Below, one piece after another: positions 20,939 to 32,350 of a stretch of DNA of 64,000 nucleotides. A program made the position numbers and the translations under genes. Source of the stretch: Mermis nigrescens (lineage: Eukaryota > Nematoda > Enoplea > Mermithida > Mermithidae); the NCBI GenBank assembly GCA_036768485.1, contig JAVLUZ010000150.1, positions 496,001 to 560,000 on the forward strand. Reading direction: 5' to 3'. How positions within the stretch are numbered: position 1 is the first letter of the stretch; each line of letters starts with the position of its first letter. A model generated the notes under the pieces. It had not been told where the DNA came from. It did not search any database and worked only from the letters and a program-made list of their open reading frames with translations.

Positions 20939-21779
20939 CATTTTCATTACGATTTTATTTTTGAACGCAACATTATATCAGAAAATCGCTTTTTTCGCCG
21001 AATATTTCATTTATGTTTTGTATTTTGTTGATCATTCTTAAAAAGTATTTTGTTCTGTTTTGTTTTTCGTCCGTCTTGGTAAACTGCCGTCGAAACTGCG
21101 ACACGCTTTTTAATGTTTGTTTGCAAGTTGTTGGCTTGAAGTAGATTTTTTATAAACTAATACCGGAAATTTTTTAGCAATTTTAGGCTTATTTACAGTT
21201 TTCGTCCTCCCAAAAGTCTCTGTACATGTACAATGGCGGTCCTAGAAGTCTTTTTGCATCGGGAAAAATCTTTGTCGAATACAAAAAAACATGACAAGAA
21301 TTATGCGTTTATCATTCTTGAACGAAAAACGAGGTTGTTGTCGCCAAAAAGTCATTATATGTATACATATGCATATTTGAACATAATTTTTAATTTAATT
21401 CCAATATTTACCAGTCTTTTATTATTTTTTAGGTATATATATTGTGAATTTGATTTTCAGGCTATTCCTTGACATGAAAAATTTAATAAATTGGACAAAA
21501 AACATCGTCAATTATGAGTAGATGGCGCGAAACGCAAAAAAAGTGACATTGATGAAGTAAAAGATCGCTTGAATGACTGAAGCAGTACAGCGCTACGGTT
21601 TTTTCGAGAAGTCAAAAATACTGAGAGAGCGTATATATAGTCATGGCCTCTAAAAAAACCGTTTTCTATGTTTTTTGCATATATTCGTTGTGAAATCACC
21701 CCAGTCTAGAAACTTGTATAATCAGAGCAATCTACCGTCGATGCTCCATCTTTCGCTACTTAGTTGATTTCATAGATTC
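20939..21779. other. CdsA intron 1: family A scrap, otherwise empty
   Basis: About 21185-21300 is a left-over of family A (GTCTCTGTACATGTACAA, then AAAATCTTTGTCGAATAC). A core variant TGGCGCGAAACGC is near 21523. No exon is seen. Confidence 0.55.
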
Positions 21780-23518
21780 CTTTAGTCCAGTGAACGACCG
21801 AAGCTCCGAAATTTTGCTTCGGCCGAAGCCGAAGCTTGGGCCAGCTCTTGCTTCGGCTTCGGCCGAAGCTTCGGCCGAAGGCCGAAGGCCGAATCTGTAT
21901 AAATTCTTCAGTCTAATTCTGATTAGTATGAAGAATGAATTGCGAATTGAGTCATAAATATGAAAGTTAAGCTTGATTATGTTCCAGGAGTAAATATGAA
22001 GTAATGAAACAGTGTCATTCATTGCAAAAATTTTATTCAAAAGCGCAATTAATTCTCTTCATTAGCACTGATTTCATTATTAGACATTTCATGTATATCA
22101 GCAGCTAATACGTATTGATGATCATCAGATTCACTATCCTGAATATATAAAAATATAATGTATTATTAGGAATAAAGCCTGGAATTCCTGAGAATTATAA
22201 AAACAATTGATTATTTCCTAATTTTCCTGCTGATACTTAAATTTGTAGAAGGTAGGCATAAAAGCAAATAAAGATTTCTTCCCGTTATTAGATGCAGAAG
22301 TTTAAGAAAGTTAACACGTCGACCATGGAGCAATTATTTAATACAAAAGAGAATGGTACACAGCAGTGTTTTTTGTACTCGGCAAAGATTTTTCCCATTG
22401 CTACAAAGATTTATTGGGACTGTCTTTGTACATTTACAAAGATTTTTGGGAAGACAAAAATTGCAAAAAAGGTCTGAAATTCGCAAAAATTTTAGGCGCT
22501 ACGCGCCGAAATCAGTAATTGTGCGTTCTACATATCTTTATAATGACAGAAATTGCATTTCAAAAGTAAATATGTCAAATTTTTCGGCGCTTCGCGCCGT
22601 TTTAAGACGATCCTTAGTGATTTTTGCCCTTAGAGACCCATAAATTAGCTAAAATACACTACCAAAAGTCAAACAACTCTGTTTTTACCACACTAAAATC
22701 GCCACTGTACCATATTCTAGTACCCAAAAATTTGTGTATACAAAATTTACAACAATTTTTGGGCAAACAAAAACTATAAAAACGTGTATAATTCCCAAAA
22801 ATTTTCGGTGTTCGCGCCGAAATGAGTGATTTTTTTGTCCTATATATCTTTAAAATGGCAGAATGTGCGTTTAGAATGGAAAAATGTCAAATTTTTTCGG
22901 CGCTTTGTGTCGTTTTGAGACAATTTTTAGTAAGTTTTGGCGTCAGAAACCCAGAAATTAGCTAAAATACACTACCAAAGATCGAAAGCCCTGTTTAGCC
23001 ACACTAAAATCGCCACTGTACTATAATATAGTACACAAAAATTTGTGTGTACAAAATGTACAAAGACTTTTGGGGACCATCTTTGTACATGTACAAACTA
23101 GGGATGCACCGGGGCCGCCTTTTTGACCGGGGCCTGGGCCCGGCGCCGGGGCCGGTACTAGAGACTGGGACCAACCGGGGCCAACTATTTTTGCTATATC
23201 CAGGATATACCATGTATACATATGTATTTGGCAAAATGTGACTTATGCAAAATAGCGTCTGGGCAAGTCTATGGCATCCGTTCCACATGTATTTTTCGAG
23301 TTCAATTATTCATCATAGCTTATATAGGCCAAAAATTTTTCCTACCATTCATAAAATTTGGCCCAATTCACGTTACTTGCATCATTATCAGCTGAATTAC
23401 TCATGTTTTAGATCAGACGAGTTGAAAATAGCTTAAACAAGGATAGATATTTCGCGTGCATAGTATATTATGTTGACAGCCAATCCAACACAAAGAACAT
23501 CTTTTGGAATTTCATCCG

Positions 23519-23692
23519 CAGGCATGTAGCTGGCCGTCCTATTTTGGGGTGACCAACATCAATTTTGGAGGGACTAAGCCCAAACAGGCCAAAAATAGCA
23601 CAAAATAACGTTTAAAAAGTCTTATTTTTACGATTTTTCTGAATTTTATGGGGTCCGACCGGACCCCCATTCCCCCCAGAGCTACGTGCCTG
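23519..23692 (+). mobile_element. CAGGCACGTAGCT MITE, level 4 of the nest
   Basis: 174 bp, ends CAGGCATGTAGCT and AGAGCTACGTGCCTG, exact target duplication TTCATCCG (23511-23518 and 23693-23700). Confidence 0.95.
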
Positions 23693-23777
23693 TTCATCCG
23701 GCAAACAAACCTACAGGAATGCCACAAAATGTTAAACGTATGCTTTTTCTCATGCAGAAGAAAAAGTCGGAACAGAA

Positions 23778-23984
23778 TTGGATCCGATGGGCTTTTTGCG
23801 GACAAAATTGGAAACTTACCCGGCCCTGGCATATATAACTGACAAGGAAATATTTGAGCCCCCGCCCATGTGTACCCCGAGTGAACGCTTGTTCAGTACA
23901 AGCGGCAATATTTGCTCGGATTCCCGCTCTCGTTTGCTGCATGAGCGATTAGAAACGCTAGTGTATTTGGCGAAAAACTTGTAG
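23778..23984 (+). pseudogene. hAT transposase C-terminal dimerisation domain
   Basis: Encodes the conserved hAT tail: YPALAYI (about residue 14), then PSERLFSTSGNI and the block SRLLHERLETLVYLAKNL at the end, followed by a stop at 23982-23984. This domain mediates dimerisation in hAT transposases and is normally the last 80 residues of a protein of 500-700. The catalytic DDE region and zinc finger are missing, so the element that contains it (23099-24216) is non-autonomous, produced by internal deletion. The reading frame of the remnant is still open. Confidence 0.92.
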
Positions 23985-24766
23985 ATTATCGCTTTTGACT
24001 ATTAAATTGCTGCAGCTATAAACGTGAATAAGCTAAATTTATGAAACAAAATTTGTGACCAATGTTTTGTTATACATGAATGATATGCACAGGCGATTAT
24101 GCACGATTTCTCAAAATCCGAATCAAAAAAACGTTGAGATAATTCTAAATAATAGGCTGAAAGTTGCGTATTTTGGCCCTGGGGCGGGGCCGGGGCCTGG
24201 CCCCGGTGCATCCCTAGTACAAACGGACATCGTTAAAATAAAAACACTGGTACACAGTAGACACACGATATACAACAAGTACAAAGATGGCGTTGGAATT
24301 TCGAGTAAACAAAGACATGCCTTCAAATGTGAGACATGTAGGAATAAAGGTGTGGCTTTTCCCTTAAGTGTTTCATCATTTTCGCGATCGCTAGTGATTC
24401 ATTCATAGTCGAACTTTTTTAAAAATGGAAACAGATGCGGAGCAGATACAATGCTTAGATGAGTCAGCTTTTGTTATTAGTACATGGTTGCTTGCTGTTT
24501 ATATAGTCAAAGTTACTGTTGTGAGCATATTTTTAACAAAATTTAAGGTGACTAGAAGATAAATTGAGCTGAATGGCGTCGTCTGGGGTTAGTTATATTG
24601 CACATTGTCTAAATTTTAATGCGAATAAAAAATTGCCCTGAAAAAAAGCTTCGGCCTTCGGCCTTTTTTCCTTTTTGCTTCGGCCGAAGGCCGAAGCAAG
24701 AAAACACCCCACCTTCGGCCGAAGCTTCGGCCGAAGCCGAAGCTTCGGTCGTTCCCTGCTTTAGTC

Positions 24767-25685
24767 TTGGAGAAAAATCGATCAAAGTAAAAAAAAAAGC
24801 CAGCTTATTCCATTTGGGAGGTGAAAAAACCATGGGAACTAAAAAAACCACCCCCTTAAATGTTATGCAAGTTGACCTTACATGATCATATTTTTTGAAA
24901 AAAAAGATCATTTTTTCCGATATTTCCGTTCATTTTATCTCGGTTATATTAAAATCGAATAATTTTTCTGCTTTTTATCAAAAGTTCTGTAAATTTTACA
25001 AATAAAGTCTTCAAGTGATAAAAACGAACTCTAGGTCAGTCTCTTCTACATCCTCTGCAAGAAATCAGTGCAAAATTATGCAACTTGATAAAAAGTACCT
25101 AATTCCGTGGCCATAGAAACGTATACTTAGCATTGGTCTTTTTTTAGGTTACAGTGGTTTTTTAGGTTACAATCGAACTTTTTCTGGCAGTTTTTTGAGG
25201 TGATTCCCATTTTTTGTGAAAAATAAATATCAGGCATCATATAAGGTGCTGCGAGGCACATTCCTGCTAAGTTTTGTAAAAATTGGCGCTGTTTTTTAGG
25301 TTACAGCTGGTGCTTTTTTAGGTTTGACTTTGAAGGTATACTGTAGCTATGTGGATGACATAGGAGGACAACTAAATTTTTTCTGGCATTAGTCTGCGAG
25401 GGAGTCTAAAGTGAATACAAAAGATTCTAGCAAATATGAATACGGGTAGAAATGCCGACCCTCAAAAATGCTCAAAAAATTATAAAAACAGTTATTTTTT
25501 GGAATTTTTCGTCAAATTTATATCCCAAGTTTCTGAATGATCCAGAAAGAGATCAGGGGTCAGTTGTAATCCCCACGGCATAGTTTGTTCGCCAGTATAA
25601 TATCATCAGTCATCTGCTTTTGGATATGGAAAAAAGGGGTGGTTTTTTCTGGTTACAAATCGACTGGTTTTTTAGAGGCCAGCAC
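24767..25685. other. CdsA intron 1, no feature recognised
   Basis: AT-rich, with several copies of TTTTTTAGGTTACA (about 25140-25330 and again near 25650) that look like a diverged short repeat. No exon. Confidence 0.5.
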
Positions 25686-25689
25686 TATA

Positions 25690-26063
25690 TGTACATGATC
25701 TGGGAGGGTTAACCTAGCCCCCAGAAAAATGTTAATCCCCCAGAAATTTTTTCACTCCCTCCTCCCGTCTCAGGATTCGCGATTTTTCGAATGTTTTTGA
25801 AAATTTCCTGAAAATTCGCAGGAAAGGGTGCTTTTTTTAGCGTTTTTAAGTCTATTTGCTCAGAAGTGTCAAATTTTCGGCGCTTTGCGCCATAAAATCA
25901 TGTTTTAACTATAATTTATTAAATTTATTCAATTTTTCTTTTTTTCGAAATTTTTTGGTTAGTTCTGCCAAAAAACGATGTTTTTGACGCGTTCCCGCTG
26001 TTTTTAGTCCCGAAAAGGGCACTTTAAAATTGCATCCCCTTAGAATTCCCATGCTGTGCATGT
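25690..26063 (+). mobile_element. Family H MITE
   Basis: Begins near GTACATGATCTGGGAGG, ends near CCCATGCTGTGCATG, and includes TTCGGCGCTTTGCGCC, a near-perfect core. The target duplication is not clear. Confidence 0.7.
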
Positions 26064-26173
26064 CTGCGAGGGAGGGTGGAGAATTTTCTGCTAGGAGATA
26101 GTCAAACCCCTCCTCAAATCTCCAATCAAATTAATACTGTTGTTGTCTCATTTCTTTTGTTCATTTTTCTCAG

Positions 26174-26208
26174 AGTGAAGATGAGGACGAGGAAAAATTG
26201 GAAGCCAG
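26174..26208 (+). CDS. CdsA: Phosphatidate cytidylyltransferase, exon 2 (35-bp microexon)
   Basis: Acceptor TTTTTCTCAG at 26164-26173, donor GCCAG^GTATGC. The 35 bases read SEDEDEEKLEA plus the first two bases of an Arg codon. Phase is 0 on entry and 2 on exit; exon 3 opens with the single base that completes AGA, giving EAR followed by [10 protein letters not shown]. In animal homologues the acidic tail is likewise followed by an Arg-Trp-Lys-Asn-Trp segment. It is small, so the call depends on this exact phase and sequence fit on both sides; an additional small exon between 1 and 2 cannot be excluded. Confidence 0.72.
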
Positions 26209-26486
26209 GTATGCTCTACCCAATACGTTGCATTTAACGCAAAAATTAATTAAAAAATAAAATTATGAATTGGGTGGAAAACGTAAATAATTTTACTGTG
26301 TGATTGGGGTGTAAAGCTTATTGAAGAGCTATTGTCTGCAATATCGGGTATGCAGTACATATTTCCCTGTCCAAAGGCTGAAATTTTTCTCCTCCCGCTC
26401 CCATTTCTGGCAAAAACTCACGTTTTTGGACCCTTTTTAAAATTGTTTTTTTGTTGCCATTTTCGCCCCAAATTGAAGTTCGTGCA

Positions 26487-26734
26487 CTATAGGTGGGCGA
26501 GCACTGAAATTCTGGGGGAGGGGGTTGCAAGATTATTCAAATGGTCAAAAAATTGCCCTAAAAATGGTGATATGGCGAAAAAACACCATTTTTCAAAGTT
26601 TTTCATCGATCACTATCCATTGGCACCATTGGCATCGAAAAATTGGAAAACTTTCAAAGATTGAATTCTGGGGGTTATTTTGCTTTCTTGGGGAGAGGGG
26701 GGTGCATACCCCCAAACCCCCACGCCCAGGCATG
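26487..26734 (+). mobile_element. Family G MITE
   Basis: 248 bp, starts TATAGGTGGGCGAGC, ends CACGCCCAGGCATG; target duplication TCGTGCAC (26479-26486) / TCGTGCAT (26735-26742), 7 of 8. In CdsA intron 2. Confidence 0.9.
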
Positions 26735-26742
26735 TCGTGCAT

Positions 26743-27404
26743 TCTCCCTCTAAAAATGACTTTTGAAAAGGTTGATTTTCCCGCTTCATAAATTTGTTCT
26801 TTAATGTCCAGCTGGAAATTGGTTTGGTTGTCCAGGTTCAAAAAATTATTGTCCAGCTTTGGAAAATGCTTTACGCGGTTTGATAAGTAATTTTTTTCGT
26901 TTTGAATGACGGGTTTCCTGTTCCGGAAAGTCTGGGTGCAGAAATGGGTTTTATCGGTCCAAAAAACGTTTGTGCCGATAAAAAAGTGTCCGTTGGGTCC
27001 TAATTTGGGTTTGTTGGAGGTTTTACTTACAAAACTTATCTCTAGCTCCGTTCACACGAGTGCGATCATCTGCAACCTGAAACCTGTAATTCGGTCGCTT
27101 TTATGTTTTTTATGGATTTTTTGTTTTTTTTTTAATTTTTTTTAAATTTTCTTTTATTTTTTTCTATTTTTTCAATTTTATGCAAATCTTTCACGCAACA
27201 AAAAGCAAATCTCGCAGGTTGCAACCGAATGCTGCTACCAGGTGCGACTGCCGCTTGAAACGTGCTAAAAACATGCATAACGGATTCTTAGGCGCTGCTA
27301 GCTTTGTTTTGAACAGCTTGTTATTTTTTGCTGATAAATTAAAGTCGAACTGCAAACACATTTGGATAAAAAATTAAATTCGAAGGCAAGAAATTTCTAA
27401 ATAT
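26743..27404. other. CdsA intron 2, no gene recognised
   Basis: Contains CTCCGTTCACACGAGTGCGA (about 27044), a motif seen in reverse near 31396 (ATTCGTGTGAACCGGGC), possibly ends of another MITE family, and a T-rich stretch at 27100-27180. No exon. Confidence 0.45.
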
Positions 27405-29624
27405 CCTTTTAATCCGGCTTCTGATACCCAAATTTTCTATGACTGTATATCAGCAGATGAATTTCAGATAGTTTCATTCAATAATCAGTTATCTAATCAT
27501 AATATATCTATCACTGATTGTTGTGCTTTATTATCAATTGTTTATTCATCCTGTGTTACTATTTGTTTCTCATTACTAAATATGAGTACCAGACGATGCT
27601 TGACAGTCCAGGAAGCTGTGGAACGACTGCTTGCAGATCCTGAAATCGAAGATGCCAGTATTGTCATTCTACCACCAGCAGACAATTTGGAAGCCTCAGA
27701 CGTTGAAGATATCGAAGATGAAGCCCTTATACCCGAAGTTCCAGCCGATGTATGTGGCGAATTGGAATTGGAAGTCGATTCAAAAAGCGATGAAGAAATC
27801 GATGAAGATGATCAATTGCTATCAGCCTATTGTCAAGAATCAAGAGATACAAAACCAAAACATACACATGAAAAGCCAAAACCACGATGGACAAAAAAGC
27901 CGCCTTTCAGACCGAACTGGATCAAAATGTTCCACCAAAATTGGCCGATGTTCGCCCTGACCTTCTTCAAAAGACCCCATTTGAAATTTTCATCGAAGTC
28001 ATAGGGGAAGATTATTTACAACAACTCGCAGATATGACGAATTTATATGCTCAACAAAAACTGGCCACAGCTGATACTGATGCTGACGAAATCACCCGAT
28101 TTTTGAATCCTTCTGTTCAGTGGCTACCACTGCCTCCCAGAAGAAGCCCACTACTGGTCTACTGCAGAAGATTTGAGCAACAATATTGTCCCAAAAGTTA
28201 TGGCAATAAAACGTTTTCAATGCTCTGAAAAGCTATTTTCACATAGTTGATAATTTGAACTTACAGCCTGGCAAAGCTGCTAAAGTTGAACCATTTTATA
28301 ATCATTTGTCAGCTCAACTTTTGAAGATAGGTGGAGTCTTCAGTGAAAGCCTTAGCATTGACGAGTCAATGGTGCCCTATTTTGGTAATCATTCCTGCAA
28401 AATGTTTATTCGTGGCAAACCAATCCGCTTTGGCTACAAGGTTTGGATGATGTGCAGCCCTGATGGATATCCTTTTTCGATGCAGAATTATGCTGGTGCT
28501 AAAAAATCAGCAAGAGCCTGAAGTTGAAAAGGATGCCACTTGGAACAAGAGTGATTTCCGACTTGACCTCTGTCATACAAGACCCAAAAAGCCATGCCTC
28601 TTCTTCGATAATTTCTTCACTTCCCACAGCCTGATGATCCAGCTAAAGGAAAAAGGCTTTAGAGCAATTGGCACAGTCAGAGAAAACAGGATTGGAAAAT
28701 GTCCATTGTTGGCATCCAAAGAACTGGGCAAGCAAGATCGTGGTGAATTCGACTATAGAAGTGATGGTGAAGTCATCTGTGTGCGTTGGAATGATAACAG
28801 TGTTGTCACAGTTATGTCCAACTGGATGAAACCTTTTCCAGTTCAAAATGCCACTCGATACTCCATCAAGGAAAAAGAAAAAATTCAGATAAAGCAGCCT
28901 AAAATGATTGCTGCATACAATCAAGGAATGGGAGGAGTTGACCTGCTCGACCGCCTACTTGCCTCATACCGTCCAAAGCTTAGATCCAAAAAATGGTGGT
29001 GGAATTTATTTTCAAATGGCTTGAATTTAGTAGTTGTTGCAGCTTGGCGAATTCACTGTCAGCTGCTTGGCGAGAAGCTATGAGCCATTTGGATTTCAGG
29101 CGAGAAATCACAATGGTAGCAATGAAATGTGGCCTATCCAGCTATCGCACTCGAAAAGGTGGCCCTACAGCACCTATCTGCAATGATGTCAAAACATCAC
29201 AAGGCCATTTCTTGACCCCAACGTCACAAGGTCGATGCATTGTCTGCACAAAGAATACCACAATGTGGTGTGAATTTTGTGGAAAACGTTTACATATGAA
29301 GTGTTTTCCTGAATTTCATAAGTGATTTTTTATTATTTTCAAGTAATGCTTTATGATAATAGCTTATTATTGTTATATAACATGCTTTATGATGTAAGCT
29401 TTAGTGTTAGTATTTACGTTGTAAGTAGAAAGTAAAAAAATAAAATAAAAAAAAATGTGTAAAATGAACCTCGATCCTACCAACGTTCCATTTTTGGAAC
29501 AAGCTTTTTCTCAACAACCACTGCATGGGCAGCCATGAAACTTTATTTACATCATATTGGGCCCAATATGACTAAAATTTATCATGGGGTGCGATTCCTT
29601 CTCGTATGAGGGGCATTTAAAAGG
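27405..29624 (+). mobile_element. piggyBac-type element
   Basis: 2.2 kb. Inverted ends CCTTTTAATCCGG at the left and, reversed, CCTTTTAAATGCCCC at the right. TTAA, the piggyBac target, follows the right end (29625-29628); the left flank reads ATAT. Contains the broken transposase at 27582-29325. Sits inside CdsA intron 2, same strand. Confidence 0.85.
27582..29325 (+). pseudogene. piggyBac transposase (PGBD type), frameshifted
   Basis: Starts at ATG 27582 with an acidic N-terminal region, followed by the DDE_Tnp_1_7 fold. The catalytic aspartates are present: Asp in SIDESMVPYFG (28360-28362), Asp in FFDNFFTS (28607-28609) and Asp in GGVDLLD (28940-28942). The C-terminus is a cysteine-rich zinc finger with two CxxC pairs and a HxxC (about 29233-29320). 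The coding sequence needs several frame changes (segments 27582-28004, 27887-28228, 28255-28521, 28463-29083, 28993-29325), so no full protein can be made. Total length, about 580 codons, is normal for the family. Decay is mainly single-base indels, so the insertion is fairly young. Confidence 0.93.
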
Positions 29625-29691
29625 TTAAATCAAGAGCGCTTCAGAAATTTCGATTTTTCTGTCTTTCAGGGTAAAGTAGCGTGCTTATGAC

Positions 29692-30768
29692 CATGCATGA
29701 TCTTGAGAGGGGGGCAGAATTGGCAATTTTTTTAAAGTTTCCAAAAAATTTTCTATAAATTTGCAGGAAAGATTCTTTTTAAGCGTTTTTAGCTATCTTC
29801 TGCTCAAAAAGTGCCAAATTTTCGACGCTTAGCGCCATTATACTTATGTTTTCACCAGTGTTTTTTTTTGTACTCGGCAAACATTTTTCCCAATTTACGA
29901 AGACTTTTCTGGACCGTCTTTGTACATGTACAAAGATTTTTTGGGAAGACAAAATTGCAAAAAAAGGTCTGAAATTCGCAGGAATTTTTCGCGCTTCTCG
30001 CCGAAATGAGCAATTGTGTGTCCTATATATCTTCATATTGGCAGAAATTGTGTTTCAAAAGAAAAATGTCAAATTTTTTGGCGCTTCGTGCCGTTTTAAG
30101 ACGATTATTAATCATTTTTGCCCTTAGAGAACCAGAAATCCGCTTAAATACACTAACAAAAGTCGAACATTTTTACCACACTAAAATCGCTACTGTACCA
30201 TATTATAGTACCCAAAAATTTGTGTGTACAAAATGGACAAAGTTTTTTGGGAAGACAAAAACTGTAAAAAGCTGTAAAATTCCCAGAAATTTTCGTCCTA
30301 TGGCAGAATTTGCATCTAGAATGGAAAAATGTCAAACTTTTCGGCGCTTCGCGCCGTTGTGAGACAATTTTTAGTAATTTTTGGCGTCAGAAACCCAGAA
30401 ATTAGCTAAAATACTTTACCAAAGATCGAAAACCCTGTTTTACCACACTAAAATCGCTACTTTACTATGTTATAGTACACAAAAATTTGCATGTACAAAA
30501 TGTACAAAGACTTTTGGGGACTATCTTTGTACATGTAAAAATGGACCTAGTACAAAAAAACACTGGTTTCGACTATATTTTGTTCGATTTGTTCCGACTT
30601 TTTTGATTTCTTTTTGAAATGTTTTCATGTTTCATGCTCTAGAAATATGGAGCATCGTCAGAGAGGCTGAAAAACGATGTTTTTGACGCGTACCTACCAT
30701 TTTTGGACCCAAGAAACACTTTATAATTTCACCTCCCCTCCCCGCCCTTGAAGTCCCATGGTGTGCAG
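29692..30768 (+). mobile_element. Family H MITE split by a family A MITE
   Basis: Starts CATGCATGATCTTGAG; flanks CTTATGAC (29684-29691) and CTTAAGAC (30769-30776) match at 7 of 8. The H sequence is interrupted at 29856-30565. Confidence 0.88.
29856..30565 (+). mobile_element. Family A MITE
   Basis: 710 bp, ends CAGTGTTTTTTTTTGTACTCG and GTACAAAAAAACACTG. Target duplication GTTTTCAC / GTTTCGAC (29848-29855, 30566-30573), 6 of 8; other H copies show the uninterrupted TTATGTTTTGACTATATTT. A perfect core is near 30340. Confidence 0.9.
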
Positions 30769-30980
30769 CTTAAGACACGTGTATAATATGCACTGCACGC
30801 GCACACGTGTGCAAAAAGCGAGCATCGTCCTCATTGATATGCGTTCCTTTACAGCAAAAACTGAACATGTATGAGAATTGCGCTTGGTTGCAGGCGAAAA
30901 ATTGAATACGGGTGCAATCCGTCGTAACCGCTGTCCCTTAGACGATCCTGTCTGGGTTACAGGTCGCAAGTTGATTGCAC

Positions 30981-31310
30981 CATACTTGTACAGCATGGGC
31001 AATTCTGGGAGATCAGGCCCGAAACTTTTTTAAAAGTTCCCTTTTTGGTCTAAAAACAATGGGTCACGTCAGAAACACTGTTTTTTTACGTTTCATACAA
31101 TACTCGCTCTTTCTAGAACATAAAAATGTAAGAGAAATCTAAAACAAATTTAAAAAAATGGAGTAAATTGAATAAAATATAGTCAAAAAATGTGTATAGG
31201 GCGCGAAGCGCCGGAAATTTGAGATTTTTGAGTTAAAAATGAGCTAAAAACGCCTAAAATGGCACACCTTTTACAACTTTTACCAACTTTTAAAAAAATT
31301 CGACATTTGT
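30981..31310 (-). mobile_element. Family H MITE, partial
   Basis: Starts CATACTTGTACAGCATGGGC, perfect core GGCGCGAAGCGCCGG near 31201. The other end is missing. Confidence 0.7.
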
Positions 31311-31960
31311 CGGGTTCACAGGTATTTTGCTGGGGTCAGTTACCATTCTGAGAGGTCAAAACCCCCCAAACTTCACCCCCAAGAACTGGTCTGGATTCCA
31401 TTCGTGTGAACCGGGCTTCAGTCCAAACGTAAAAAAACACGTGCAATTGCGATTAATACTTCTATTTAAGTTGCGTTCAAATTTGTCTCAAATTTAATTA
31501 TTTCATTCTATTTCGTACAGTGCTTACCTGACTAGACATCGCAAATTGTTTGTGATTGGGTTTCGATTTTTTAAAAACTGCACTCTTCTTTGCTATTTGG
31601 ACCATTCACGTGATGTTTCAAAATTTTGGAGGGAGTTAGTCAGCCGTGAGGGGGTACCATCAATTTTTGGCGAAAACAGGCGAAAAAGTACCCAAAATTG
31701 GCCTAACATTGCAAATTTTTGCCAGAAATTGGGATGGGGGTTAAAAAGCCTCTAACTTTACAGGATTCGACGCTTATGTATGTACGTGTCTTAAATGCAT
31801 TTAGACTAGCCGAATTAACCAAAGATCTGCCACAGGCTAGTGACCACACGACTGACGTCATAGATTCAGTTTTATCACGCTTCTCGTCCAGGTAGTCGCG
31901 CCTTGTATGCATGTGTAGGAAATATAAGACGCGTGGTAGAGTCGAAATTATTTTTGGTTA
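31311..31960. other. CdsA intron 2, no gene recognised
   Basis: A K-like block (about 31610-31750, TTTTGGCGAAAACAGGCG) in otherwise featureless sequence. Confidence 0.4.
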
Positions 31961-31964
31961 GGGT

Positions 31965-32350
31965 CGTTGGATGATGGGGGTTTTCTTATTTACCCAGAAA
32001 AGCTCCTTCCTGATATTTTGCCACCCCCCCAGAATTCGTGATTTTCCCAAAATTTTAAAAATTTTCCACAAAATTCGTAGAAAAGGAGCTTTTTAAGTGT
32101 TTTCAACTATTTATTCAATGTTTAATTTTCGACGCTTCGCGTCATACACTCACTTTTTTGACTATATTTCGTTCAATTCGCTCGATTTTCTATGTATTTT
32201 TTCGAATTTCACTCGCCTTTTTTTGCTCGAAAAAGACTGAGAATGGTCAGAAACGCCGAAAACGTTGTTTTTGTCGCGTATCCACCGTTTTCGGGCCAAA
32301 AATGCATTTTAAAATTTCTTTTCCCTCCCCAGAATTTTCATGCTGTGCGT
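31965..32350 (+). mobile_element. Family H MITE, diverged
   Basis: Contains TTTTCGACGCTTCGCGTCAT (core variant near 32131), CAGAAACGCCGAAAACG and an end near TTTTCATGCTGTGCGTC. The ends are not exact. Confidence 0.65.

Larger units (their letters stand above)
23099..24216 (+). mobile_element. hAT element with GGGGCC repeats, level 3 of the nest
   Basis: Inverted ends TAGGGATGCACCGGGGCC and GGCCCCGGTGCATCCCTA, exact target duplication GTACAAAC (23091-23098 and 24217-24224). 1118 bp; retains only the C-terminal end of a transposase. Confidence 0.96.
22364..24249 (+). mobile_element. Family A MITE, level 2 of the nest
   Basis: Ends CAGTGTTTTTTGTACTCGG and AAAACACTG, exact target duplication GTACACAG (22356-22363 and 24250-24257). 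Hairpin cores near 22497 (GGCGCTACGCGCC) and 22586 (perfect). Split by the hAT at 23099-24216. Confidence 0.94.
21788..24758 (+). mobile_element. hAT-type element with CTTCGGCCGAAG repeats; outermost of a four-level nest
   Basis: Ends CAGTGAACGACCGAAGC and GCTTCGGTCGTTCCCTG, with subterminal arrays of GCTTCGGCCGAAGC. Exact target duplication CTTTAGTC (21780-21787 and 24759-24766). 2971 bp as found, about 1.08 kb once the nested A element is discounted. No transposase of its own is visible. Confidence 0.94.

Noticed and set aside
23004..24408. Proline/glycine-rich ORFs over GGGGCC arrays (also at 1499, 3041, 21756, 24609, 41068, 50323, 59505)
   Set aside because: They are translations of palindromic subterminal transposon repeats on both strands.
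27041..31410. GTTCACACGAGTG and its inverse about 4.4 kb apart as ends of one large element
   Set aside because: The matching part is short, flanks give no target duplication, and an H element and the piggyBac lie between; two separate small elements are more likely.
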